From Ricordea florida (taxonomy: Eukaryota > Cnidaria > Anthozoa > Corallimorpharia > Ricordeidae), in assembly GCA_949710005.1 (NCBI GenBank), contig OX453278.1, positions 6,613,597 through 6,677,596 of the forward strand: 64,000 nucleotides of DNA, given 5' to 3'. A program made the position numbers and the translations under genes. The notes under the pieces were generated by a model. That model saw only the letters and a list, made by a program, of their open reading frames with translations, was not told the DNA's origin and did not search any database. Position 1 is the first letter of the stretch. Every line of letters starts with the position of its first letter. This document shows positions 25,236 to 37,700 of the stretch, piece after piece.

Positions 25236-25500
25236 TTGTAAAGCTACTGAACAGTACTGTACTGTGGTACTGTTTGTTTTACTATACAGTGTTGTGCTAA
25301 CTTTTTCATTTGTGGATCAAACCATGCAGTGTTACCATTCTTTGTAAAGCTACTGAACAGTACTGTAATGTGGTACTGTTTGTTTTACTATACAGTGTGG
25401 TTGTAATTTTCATCTGTGGATCAAACAATGCAGTGTGACCATTAATTGGAGAGTTACTGAACAGTACTGTACTGTGGTACTGTTTGTTTTATCGCACACA
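25236..25500 (+). repeat. Tandem repeat, 103-bp unit, about three copies
   Basis: TACTGAACAGTACTGTA(C/A)TGTGGTACTGTTTGTTTTA starts at about 25243, 25346 and 25449. Spacing is 103 bp, with diverged spacers. Confidence 0.8.
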
Positions 25501-25755
25501 TGGTTCTTACATTTTAATTTCTGGGTAAAACCGAGCACTATGACCATTCTTTAAAAAGTACCAAAAACTATTTAGCTGTTGTTATGAACAGCAGTCTCTA
25601 AAAGTGCACAGGTTACTGACACGTCAGTGAGCGTCAACAACAGTTGGTTCCAGAACCATCGGAACAATCGAATTTAACAAACAAAGATTCTCATGATGCA
25701 AGTGAATATATGAAAGACCACATATTTGAACTGCGGAGTCATATGTAATGGCATA

Positions 25756-25862
25756 GATTGATCATCGCAGTTATATACACAACTTAAGCAGCTGTGAATT
25801 TTTTTTTTAAGGCTTAAGTTTCACAGCTGCTTAAGTTGTGTATATAACTGCGATGATCAATC
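25756..25862. repeat. Near-perfect 43-bp-arm hairpin
   Basis: Positions 25756-25798 (GATTGATCATCGCAGTTATA...CTGTGAA) are the exact reverse complement of 25820-25862 as far as I can read, with a 21-nt loop. Such arms mark a young foldback or MITE. Confidence 0.85.
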
Positions 25863-25945
25863 AATGTCATGATAAAGATTCTCATGTTTATTTCAGATAC
25901 TCCCAGAAATATATTCACGACTCGGAGACGAGAACGTCCACTCAC

Positions 25946-26013
25946 CGAGGAGGGGGACGCTTTGTGTTTTCCACCAATGCCGTCCAGAAATTGGCCCGTT
26001 TCTTCTTCCAGCC
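25946..26013 (-). CDS. Putative host exon, possibly GSAP
   Basis: An acceptor (CGAATAG) and a strong donor (GTGAGTGG) bound 68 bp. They code a basic segment (WKKKRANFWTALVENTKRPP) that could match the Arg/Lys-rich 'RREWHNL...KTGKRR' region of vertebrate GSAP. This is plausible from order and strand but not certain. Confidence 0.45.
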
Positions 26014-26289
26014 CTATTCGTCCGAGCAAAAAAACAAAATGAGAAGTATCACAGAAAATTTCAGTTTTTCAGATTCGGCGTGTTTAACCCCTTCGTTTCG
26101 AAAATCTGAGCAGTACACCTTCATAGAAAGAGAGCAACACCATTCTCTATTACTGTACACGTATTTTTTCGTTTTCAGGAACAATGATAATGATGATGAA
26201 TTTGCCTAGCGCACTTTTTCATATGGATATGTTCAAAGGCGCTTTACACCAATTTTATTAATTAATAACAATTCAACTTTTTCTTTTAC

Positions 26290-26510
26290 AAAGGTCGATC
26301 ACAACACCGGGGTCTACGAACCCTACATTTTTCGAACAGTGTTGTGGGATCTTTAACGTCCCACAAGAACAGTGTTGTGAGACGGGGCCTACAGGTTTTC
26401 GTTCTTATCCGAGAAGACTAGAATGTCTAACCATTTGCAGATTTCATAACAAAGGCAGCACTTTCTCTTCAGTTATTTTAAGACCTTGAGTGTTGGTCCG
26501 ACAGAGGAAA
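26290..26510 (-). repeat. SINE tail, same family as 37071
   Basis: The reverse complement reads GGACCAACACTCAAGGTCTT...GAGAAAGTGCTGCCTTTG...CTTCTCGGATAAGAACG...CCCCGTCTCACAACACTG...GGGACGTTAAAGATCCC. This matches the body of the tRNA-derived SINE at 37071-37330. The tRNA-like head is missing or decayed. Confidence 0.7.
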
Positions 26511-28720
26511 AAAAGAAAGTTCAGAATATATGACGGTGTAATAAGTGCAGTATTGCTATGAAACACATTTTAATATGTAAACTACAGTGTTTTACTGAAA
26601 TTTCTGCCACTGAAAAATATCGTACCTGAACACACGAAACAATGTGATTATTTTACGTGAGTAAATATGACAACTTCACGCAGTTTCGCAGGTTTTGCGT
26701 TTTGTACAGTGACAGTAGTCAGAGAGTTAACAGCTAAGGGTAGAACCTTACATTTCTTTAAGCACTTAAGTTGTATGTTAACGTTTCAAATTGCTAATTT
26801 TCTCATTGGCTTTGTAAAACATTTGTCAACAGTTTTTTAGTTGCATTCGATTGATTATGGTCGTGAAGAGCTCTTTTTGTTGAGACATTTTGTATCTATG
26901 CAAGGCTATGTATTATTCTCTATTTAAAAGAAAACCAACACATCAGAAAAAAAAACAAACAAGCAAATAAACAAGAAGACCTTTTATTGGAGTTTTTTTG
27001 GATAGTACGCACACTTATTTAATTCAATGCTCATCAATAGGACACAGCTCTTAAACACAGCTCACATAATTTATGATAATGGCCAGGCCAGGTGTACATT
27101 TTAGAAGAATCCGCGATAGCTTCGTTCGATATCTTTAACTCCAAAAAGACTATTTCCTAACTGTCATTACCCGAATATTTGATAATGTAATGACATTTTA
27201 GGTAAACTTGCTGCTTATTCACTTATCAGTTCTGTTAGTGGAAGGGTTAAAGAAGCATCCCGCGCACGCTTTGCGGACCTAATAGCACAGAAAGATAATC
27301 AAACCTTGCCGCTCTGGAATTCTATTGGATTATCTCGCACAAAGGAGCACGAGATCCGGGCAATCCTCTTCCTGTCCGTATCCTAAAACAAAAGGAAAGA
27401 CGGCAAAAACACTGCAATTTAGAAGAGAAATACAGGAATATAAATTTGCTTTCCAAGATTTAATTGCGGGCTCTGCTTAACCCTAATCTGGGAGTCGTTC
27501 AAAATTTATGGCGAGAATTTCTTCTTCCAAAACTACCTAGAGTTTCCTGGGTGCAGGTGATCAATGAAAGGTCAACACGTGCAAGCGGCAATGTGTCCAC
27601 GTGATGGTTGTCAAAACATTACTACAGCGGCGCACGTGCGGGATTTTACTGTGATTTGGAAGGAGAGACGAGTTTGCGTCGTTCGCATTGAGCTAAAACT
27701 CCTCGAATTGAGAACTCCATCGGCTCATGAGATTCAAGATTGCGACCTTTCGACATACATACAAAAGGTAAAGTTTAACTCAAGGTCTAAATGTTATAGG
27801 TTTTCACTGGAGCTACTGCTTCATTTTCCGAACAAATTTACTGTTGTCAAATGGCACAGCTTCTACTAAAGAACGTATTTTTTGCCGCCTTGCCTACTGA
27901 ACAAAATGGCAAAAGTTTACATTTATAGCGTTCCCATTGCTGTTATACCATGTGGTATATTTGTTTTATTGATTTCGTCATGTTGTGGTCATGATGTGTC
28001 CAACACGATCTTTATTGATATATTTCACTCATCTGAAAAATGTGACCCCCACCAGACTTTCAACATCAGTTCTTAGAGCCCAGTTCCTTAGCTTGCTAAT
28101 AATAATTCTTGTTGGATACAAGTGCTATACATCTGAAGGGTCAAACTTCTGTGGTGTGCCTAATTTTGCAATCGTCCAGCCTGCATTTCCTAACCTTTAG
28201 TTACTCCTAGTAATATTATTAGGCACCAAAGTAGAAAATTAATCAGCTCTGGGCGAAGATTCGTTGGTTCCTATAAAGCATTACTGCCAAAGAGATCTTG
28301 GACAACTATTCGTTCCTCCACTTATGGCCATGAACAGGATTTGTGTTCTAAGACGACTCCGATCATGGTGCATCCAAGGAACCGAAGAGTCGTTTTCTGA
28401 TTTGATCGGATCCATCGCTTTCTCTGATCACGAATCAAGATTGGAATCCACTCTGGAAGAGCACTTATCGGTTTCTTGATGCACCATGATCTGAGTAATC
28501 TTGGACCACAAATCCTTAACTACACTAACAATTTACTCAGAATAAGGATTCATCGGTTCCTTTGACGCCCCGTGATCTGAGCGACGTTGGATCACAAATT
28601 CTTACCCCGATCAATCTAAAAAAAACACACCCTGGTAATTGTATAACAAATCGACTCAAAGAGACATTTAAAGAAAACGCGAGACTCTGAAGCACCAAGT
28701 AACAAATGTGTGATCATCAC
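26511..28720. other. Host intronic DNA, no supported exon
   Basis: It contains simple A-rich stretches and a copy of a GGAGTTTTTTTGGATAGTA phrase (about 26990) that recurs near 38708. Frames at 27564-28479 show no recognisable domain or paired splice sites. One or more missing GSAP exons may lie here. Confidence 0.4.
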
Positions 28721-31700
28721 CTTCTCCAGATGACCTCTGAACGTGTCTACACATGTGAATGGAATAAGTTTGATCGCTTCTTTTTCCAGCTGTCTTTGAA
28801 ACGCCCCATATGTGGCCCCTATTAAAAACAGTCCCAAAAAAAACTTCATCAGATAACACTAACAAATAACATCATCAAAACCACGCTAATGCCCCATTCA
28901 CACCAATTAATCATGTTTAGTTAAACCAGGTTTTAAAACGTGAAAATTGGTAACCGAACACTGACTGGAACACGGGCTTTTACACAGGATTCAAATCAAC
29001 TTTACCATGTTCTTTCTATTTGTGCAGAATTTGTAGTCGACAACGTCAGTAAGTAGATTTTATAAAGGAAACAATTGTAAACCGTGTTTAACTAGACAGC
29101 ATTTACACATGTTTACGCTTTGGTATGAACGGGGTATAAGCAATACACTTAAATGTTTCCAAGCACTGTAATATGACTAAAACCAGTCGCTTATATCTTA
29201 CCAACAAGGTATTCTCGTAGAAGGTGTAGGCATTCCGGACTAGCAGGGTCGTGGCTGATGTGCTCAAAAAGCTAGAAAGTATTTTAAAAATAAATGTATA
29301 ATTAAGTAACACGTTTCTTTAATACTTTCGTAAGTTTTATAGACCTAAGAGAGTCGAAAGTTAGTTACATAAATATTTACTACCTAAAAAGCTGCTATTG
29401 ATAACTACATCAACTCATTTTCAGCTCGTAGATCTCGTGGATTCACGAGTTATTGGGATGGTGGGTCAGATACATCACGGATAACGGGTGACAAAAGAAA
29501 CATCGGAGCCAACAGTAACCTTGGATTTCCATGTAATTAATGATCGCCTTGGAGTTTTGTTCTATCAGTAGGTAAGATTTTACGCAATAACTACAAAAAT
29601 CTGGGAGTCACTTGCCATTATAAATTACATATTCGCCTTGAAACATCAATCCCTCACTAAATTAAACTACTTACACATTCCTCATGTATTTCTTTAAGGG
29701 CAAGTTACATAAAAAAACGCCAGAAATGACTGCGAACGTCGAGTGTTTGACTCTACTAAACCACCGTTTGTAACCTCTAGCGTTTAGCAAATAGGCTCAA
29801 CGTTACGTTTTATGCAACGAGCGCTTGCTACATGGCCATCGCCCCCGCAAAGGGCCACCATCAGAGTTATGCTGTTAAGTCACCTTTCCGATAAGAGCTG
29901 AGTCACGCAAGTGTATCACTGCAAGGTGAAGAATGGCCAAGCGAGTCGTAGGCATGTGGGACCTGCAAATAAAACCATACAACACAACGTTACAAGACGA
30001 CTCATTTAGAGTTAGAGGAACAGTATCATCAGACTTTTTCATAAAGGAAAATGCAGTTTGGACTAAAACAAGTAAAATCTTTGACGACAAAAAGTGAAAG
30101 AAAAAGAAGTTTGTTATACTTAAAACGACATCGATTGTCCCATACTCGCCGGGTACCTAGGGATGGTGTTCTTCACCTGCTTGGGTATAAGAGGTTTAAA
30201 TGATGACTCACCTAGGTACCTAGGGATGGGGTTCTGCACCTGCTTGGGTATAAGGGGTTTAAATGATGACTCACCCGGCAAAGATATCTGCTAGGGCTTC
30301 TCTATTAAAATTGTACTTGTATGCATCGCCTGATCTAACGTCAAATGCGTACGGACCTTCATAGAAAGAGGAAAAGACAAACCATAAGGTGAAGAACAGT
30401 AAAGTAGTCATAACCAGGTCACCAAACACACAGTTGTCTACCTACACAATGACAGAAACCCATCAGACTTGAAATGTGTAATGTTCACAGCTTGTCCAGA
30501 TTCAATATTTCCCAAGTACCATATTTGGAAACTGCTTGCCCCAGTCTTTACGCTTGTTGGAACAATCCCGCTTGCGTGGCGCATTGTAAACAACATGCAT
30601 TTGGAAAAAGTGACGTGTCTGCCATGTTTTGAGCAGAGGTGGGTATTTTTCTGGTAAGTACGTCGTGCTACTGAAGCCAATTTGATTGGTTCATTTCGTT
30701 TCTCTTAACTTGCCAAATAAGGTGCTTGGTAGATTGAAAGTAGGCAAGCTGTGGTTAAAGACATTCAAAGGCCGTCACACATTTCAAGTATTGTTACTTT
30801 CTAACAACACTGTTCAAATCTGAACATTAGATATCTGCTCAGCTCAAAGTTGCAAGAAAAAAAATGAGCTCAGGCTGTAGAAAAGATAATGGCAAAAAGG
30901 TGGTTACGCAAAAACATCATTGATGTGTTAAGAAGATCAAGATGCGTCTCACATCTTGAGGCAAAACTGACGATCCAAAAGGGCCACACTCGTTAACGTT
31001 TAGCGACTTGATTTTAAGGTGAGGTAAACGGCAGAAGAAATGGAAGATTTCTTGTCACTTTTTATAGTATTTCTCGGTGCTTGAGCAACTCGACGCGTCG
31101 AGGTGACGTAAACAGTTGCAGCTTTTGTTATCTGCAATATGTTCAACACAAAGATTTATGGATTCTGTGGTGAGTGCATATTATCTACGATGCTGGCGAA
31201 GAAATCCTTGAGGCAGCAGTAACAATATGTTTACCCTCAACACTTTCAAAGACACCATGTGAACTTTTCTCTGAACGTGTCCACACTCCACCCCCCACGG
31301 GCAATGCTGTTTTATACAGCGAGTACATTGCTGCAAGGTTCTTAACATGAAATCAACATTGCAAGAGGAAGATGGGGCGAAGGTAGATCAGTAACAGTAT
31401 TATATCACGTCCACTGTCCAAAGGATTTTTGCCAAGGGATGTACGACATCAGAGCTTCGCGTGCCAGTGTCTGAAAGGAGTGGCACACCACGTAGATACC
31501 CAAAGGCCTTGTTCCAGCAAGCAACAGGCTAAGATCAATACTTTTAGAGCTATTGCGGGATAACTGGAAGGTTTTTCACCTGTCTGCATAGTCGTGGAGA
31601 CTTCTTTATTGAGATAAAGCAATAACGGTGGTTCGTCAGATGTTGAATTCCAAGAGGGAAACTTTGGAGTTTTGTCACCTATCGTAGGACCAAACAAAGG

Positions 31701-34700
31701 AAATAGTTATTGTACTTGTAACACTGAGTAAAGTGGAGGTTAAGGGGACAGAAGAGGTAAAAATAAAATAATAATGATGATGATGATGATGATGATGACA
31801 ATGACAATGGTAATGATAATCTCTTATTAGCTTAAGAAAAAAAATACAATGACAGACATAACAAAAAATAGGAAGAAAAAAACAAAAAGAAAAATGGAAT
31901 ACTAAAACAAGATTTAAAGAAAGTTCCAGCTTGGAAGCTAAGTTAACCTTTTTACCCTCTACACAAGACCATGAAAAAGGACCATTCTTGCTTCAGAAAC
32001 AAACTAGTGGGCAAATGAGCAACAAATATAGCTAAATCCAGATATCAAGGACACAAAAACAAAGATAAGTCATGAATCCGAGATTTCGACGACATTAAGT
32101 TGGATTGTAAGAATGAATTGTCCAGACATAATTCAAACATTTAAGCGTTAATACGTAATGATAAATGATACTACTATATCCACAAAGCAGGTTTTATCGA
32201 GGTAAACTGTAAAGCCCAGTTTCAGTGAATTTTGTTACTTCCTTACCGCTATGCATTTTTTTCTGAAAGGGCTCCTTTAGGCTTGTTAAATTTAGTTTGT
32301 ACCTTCAGATAACTTTGATCTGAAAAAAATTACCATATCGACACCATGTTCTTCATACAGTAAGCAATTTGACCACATAGATCGCTACTCACCTTGCAGA
32401 ATAATATGATGACAAGGATCATGTTCTGCACTGCAGTCCAACAGATGAAGTAAACGACCAGGTAAAAAAACAACGAGATAATTATCTGCGATGCAAGAAT
32501 GAACAAATGGACAATGGTTAATACATCACTCGAGCGAAAAACTAGGCAAAATTTGCATTCAAGAAGTAAACCTTTGGCCCATGATCTACAATCTTTGCCA
32601 CAAAAACTCGGACCGACAGAAACTCTTTTTCTCTTCAAAACAACAAATGGTAATCACCACATTTCATCTCAATGTTGGGTTAACTGATAAGACACCATGT
32701 TTTATCTCCAGGGTACTAAGTTTGGAAATATATCCCAACATTGTTTCTGGGGGGGTACGCAAGATATCCTTTAATTCAACAAATCTATAACGAAACAGCG
32801 AATTGTGTCATTCGGTACAAGGTATTTCAGTAGAAGTTAAAGAAGCTCAATACAATTCAGTTCAGTCAGTTCAACCTGCTCTTGCAACTGGAACTAAAGT
32901 TCTTCCATCTTTTTTTTATTCGACCTCCTCAGCACCCGCCGATCAACAACAAAGCCAGGTTTGCGAATAATCCGCTTTAAACGTAAATCCTTCAAGTACA
33001 CCAGATTTTCCAAAATTCCCTGTTTCATGGGGGTAATTTCTTTTGCAGTGTAAGTGGTGCAGCTTGGATTTTCGTTTCTAATTCACTGGAAATGTTTAGC
33101 TTTGACTTGTTTTTTAACACCTCAGTTGGTAAAATAAACCAAAAGTGCCGTGTATTCGAAATTTTCCTGTAAGGGGCGTTGCGATAGTGTGTTTGACATG
33201 ATAGCTTGTCAAACTTTGGTCCTATCACAGTTTATATAAAACGATTTTAACCAATCAATGTACGTGCAGTTTTTGCGTCAGTCGCAATCCCAGTCAGACA
33301 ACTTGTTTTTCTTTCTCTTCAACACGTTCAGCGTAAGAATTAATTCGCGATCGCGGAGGGTTATAAAATAAATAAACCCCTTCCTGGCCTACTGGTCTAT
33401 GGGAGGATAATGCCCTTGGCCGAGAGATTGTCCTTAAAATTTCACATATGCCCTCGAAGCTTCACTTCTCGGCCAACTGTTCATTTTTCGGACATCTCAG
33501 CCGCGGGCATCATCCGATATATCAGCCGCCGGAAGGGGTTTATTTGCTAAATATTCATACATCTATTAATACATTTATACATACCATATGTATTTGCATA
33601 TTGTACAATAATATTCCCTCACACTAGAATAATCAGGGAAAATAATATTCACAGGAAAAATTTTCATTATTTACTCTACGTTTCTCTGATGCTTACTGAG
33701 AGAAGAGAAGAACAGTCTGGAGTTTTCAATCTGTGTAAAACAATGGGCTGTCGGCATGACACAGTTCACAATACAACCTGCAAAAACGATACCAAATGCA
33801 GTTAATACTGCTTTAGAAATAGGAATGTGTACATATAATTTACACAGAGACCAATGCTTGTCGATAACAGTATAAAGTGACTAAAAATTAACTTTGGTTT
33901 AACACAATCTCGTGAAAGCTGGGAGGTATGCAGAAGATAGATCGCTTTAATATGAGCTGACTAGAACCGCAGGTTTTGTAGCGACTGCAGAAATCTGAAG
34001 GTCACAAGACTATACCCAACTCCTACTGCCATAACGAGTTTGACGACAACCTTTTTGTCACGACAGCACTTGCTTCAACATGAAGAGACCAGAAAAGCCG
34101 CTTCTGTAGTGACTTCAGAAATCTGAATGCTAATACAAAATACATTATTCACTATCCAACTGAAACCCAAATCTATAACCAATACAACTTGCTACGGTGG
34201 GTTTGAAGATCTCCATTTTGTCACGACATCGTTTGCTTTCAATTTTCATAACGGATCGTCTATGTACAGTAAGTAGCACAAGTATATGTACTCTTCAGCG
34301 CTGGATGTAATTATCCATAATTTTGACTAACTACATTTTATTTTCTTCTTTACTCAGCCCCTCATTCCACTCTCACACACTGAAAATCTGTTGACTTTGC
34401 CGAAGAGAAATAAAAACGTTCAAAAAATCATTTGTCCAACCACACAATGCAAGATAGTAACTATCTCACGTATAAAGGACTTTGCTGGTAAATAAACTGA
34501 CGCTGTTTCCGTTGGAAATTGAAATAGAAAAATTGAGAAAATGAAACGAGTTGATTAATGTACAGTAAGTTGTACTACCGTCAGATAAAAGGGCAGTTGA
34601 CGCTTCGAGCGTCAGAGGGAGTGACAAAGGGCTTAACTCGAAACTTCAGCTTCTAATCACTTCAAGGTGGTGCAACTTACATTAGTATTGAGAAATCTGA

Positions 34701-37700
34701 TTGGCTCACCACCTCGGGATATTCAACACTATCCACCTCCTAGGAGGTGAATAATGTAGGGGCTTCTGGGTAACTCTTGTGCCAGTGAGGTTTTGTTTGG
34801 GGAAAAAAACAAAAATAGCGTCCAAGCTGCCGTTGATTCACGCTTTTCAGCTTTTTCGAAGAAGTTTCACTAGGGATATTACGCAAAACACTACCACGAT
34901 GAAACGTTGACCAGGGCAGGACCAAAATAATAATAGCGAAAATGATCAACACAAAAACGGCACATACAAAATAAAGTCCGGTAAGGTTCCTTTTTTTCGT
35001 ACGAATTACGCTTCAACAATTATTTTTTTCACCAGTTGTGTTATACTCGAAATCGTCGTCGTGTTTGCTTAAGCTCCCTACTGAGGTTGCTTCATTGGTA
35101 TATATTAAAACAATCATTCTCTTCAATCTCGATAAATAGTGGGTTTAGGAATATTTACCTCGATTTCTGAGAATTGTTAACTATCAACCTGTTTGATTAA
35201 CCTATTTTTTGTGAGTAACGGACCGTATTTATACTGCGACTGAGACGACTAGTATAAATACGGGATATAAGATGGACGCATTAAACGTCTTAAGTTAAGT
35301 GCGTCGTTTAGACGCACTTAACAGACGTCTAAGCTGACTAGTATCAAGACGAAACACACTTAACTGGAACGCACTTAGCAACGAAGGGCACATGCAATCA
35401 AAACTCTTTTCAGAAACAAAATGGCTGTTGCAAGGATAGGTAAGAAGCTGCCTAAGGTTAGAGTGAGAAAGTTGATTGAGGAGTACTGTTGAGAAGTTAA
35501 GTGTGTCCCGTATTTATATTAGTTGCACTTACAGCCAGACGTTTGATGCGTCTAGACGTCTTAGACGTCTGGCTGTCTTAGACGTCTGGCTGTCTTAGAC
35601 AGCCACTATCTCACCATGATGAATGACGTAGACAGAGTACTCCAACTTCATACGAACTGTAGTGGAATCTACCGATGAACTTCCCTAAAAATTAATGATT
35701 ATTTTATCTCACAGTTAGTGAGTTAGTGCGCCTGTTTTAATTCGTCAGTTTAGCGGGATGTACTTCACTGGATTCCCTGCTGAATAAAATGACCGCTTTG
35801 TTATCCAACTTGGATCTTCAAGACATTTATAAAGCATATCAAATGGTCGTTACGCCAATGGTGGTTAATCCTGACGGGGGACGCGGGGGCAGGAGGGAGA
35901 GGGAGTTCAGGGGTTTCCAACTCTCGTCCTTGGCGCTCGAATTTCTCGCACCAGAACTCAACCAGAACTCAACCTACCCTCCCTTCCCCTTTAAACACGC
36001 CCTTCACAAGCGCGCACAAGTATACCTCTTTCAATTAAATGTTTTCAAAAATGCTGTCGTTTACATGAATTAACTCAGACAGTTTTACAAATAAAGTAAG
36101 TACCTCTAACGTCACAGAATTAGCCTCAACATCTTCAGGTATGGGGTGTTGAAGGCAGACAAAAAACGAACCTGAAAATAAATCAACAAACACTTAACAG
36201 TTATTTATCTCTAATTTCATACAGGAGTATTATATTTTCACAAGAGATGAAACTGCATTGCCAACAATATTCATGACAACAAATTCTGAAGAGTACTTTT
36301 CTCCATATATATGGTTAGATCCACTGAGAATTATACAGTACAGTTTTTTTCAGAAAACCATGCCTATAATTGAATTATTATCTTTTATCATTTTGCTGAC
36401 ACCAAAATCTCAACCCCATGTTCACATAGCCCTCTTACCCACTTTGCTGCACAATGCACCCAACCCCATAGCACATTCTCCCAGGGGTGAGGGAGAGTTA
36501 AAATTAAGGAAATCATGGGTGGGCACATGCCACTGTGATCTGGGAACTCTCTGCCTATACCAGACCTAGTTCAGCTGAACTTTGCCATCCTGGACAAACA
36601 TAAACTTTCTAAATCTCTCCCTGTACCTGTGTTGCTTTTTTCCAGAAACTACTGAGGCCACCAACACAGACCAGCAAACCACTAGCCTAGACTACAACTT
36701 TCAACTAATGATACGTATTCTGGACAAAAACTCTCTGATTTCTATACCGTATCCCAGATTAACCTGCTTGAAAATCATACCCTCCACAGTGCCCATCTAT
36801 GGCAGAAGCCGCTACCCACCCACCCCCTAACCCCATGCTAGACTCATTCTAGGTTCTACTTTGAACTCAAGGCTACATGCATCTCTGTCCAAAAGTCTTA
36901 AAAAATAGCTTTAACATTATAATCGTACCTCTGCCAGGCAATGAAACCACCTGCATATTGAGATACCTCTCTGAAAATAAAAATCAATATTTGCGAGTTA
37001 GAAATACGAAACAACAGAAACAACAGAAACAGAAACTGCACCACAACTGTTTCTAATAAATCTTAATGGTATTACTGTCGACCGGTTAGCTCAGTTGGTA
37101 GAGCACTGGACTACCATGCAGAAGGTTGCGGGTTCAAACCCTGGCCGGACCAACACTCAGGGTCTTTAAATGACTGAGGAGAAAGTGCTGCCTTTCTATT
37201 GACATCTGCATATGGTTAGTCCTTCTAGTCTTTTCGGATAAGGACGATAAACCGTAGGTCCCGTCTCACAACTCTTGGTTGTAATAACTTTGTGGCACGT
37301 TATAGAACGCACACAATGTTCGTGAAGAGTAGGGGACATAGATCCCCATGTTGTGGTCTGCTCCTTGTGAATGTAATTTCATCTGCAGATGTGTTGGTTG
37401 GGTGGATGGGTGAGATCAAACCATGGACTGGTAGCGGCTGCCAGAGGCACCTTTACAAGCTGACATCCAATCTTACCCTAGAGCAAGAACTGTAAACCTC
37501 CATGGACAATATTAGCGGATATGGACGGTATATAAATTCATTACCATTATACATACGCCACTTACCAGAAACTGTTTGTGTCAATGCCACATCAAAATAC
37601 TGTGGATAACTGAAAAACAAAGATTTAAAAAAGCAATGAATACCTTAAAACATTTACAGAAATACCTTGAACCGAGAGAATGAATTAAACCTTTTATAGC

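Noticed and set aside
25236-25500. CRISPR-like array
   Set aside because: Units are 103 bp direct tandem repeats with diverged spacers in animal DNA, with no cas genes.
37081-37153. tRNA gene
   Set aside because: A- and B-boxes are good, but acceptor and anticodon stems do not pair and a SINE body follows that recurs at 26290-26510.
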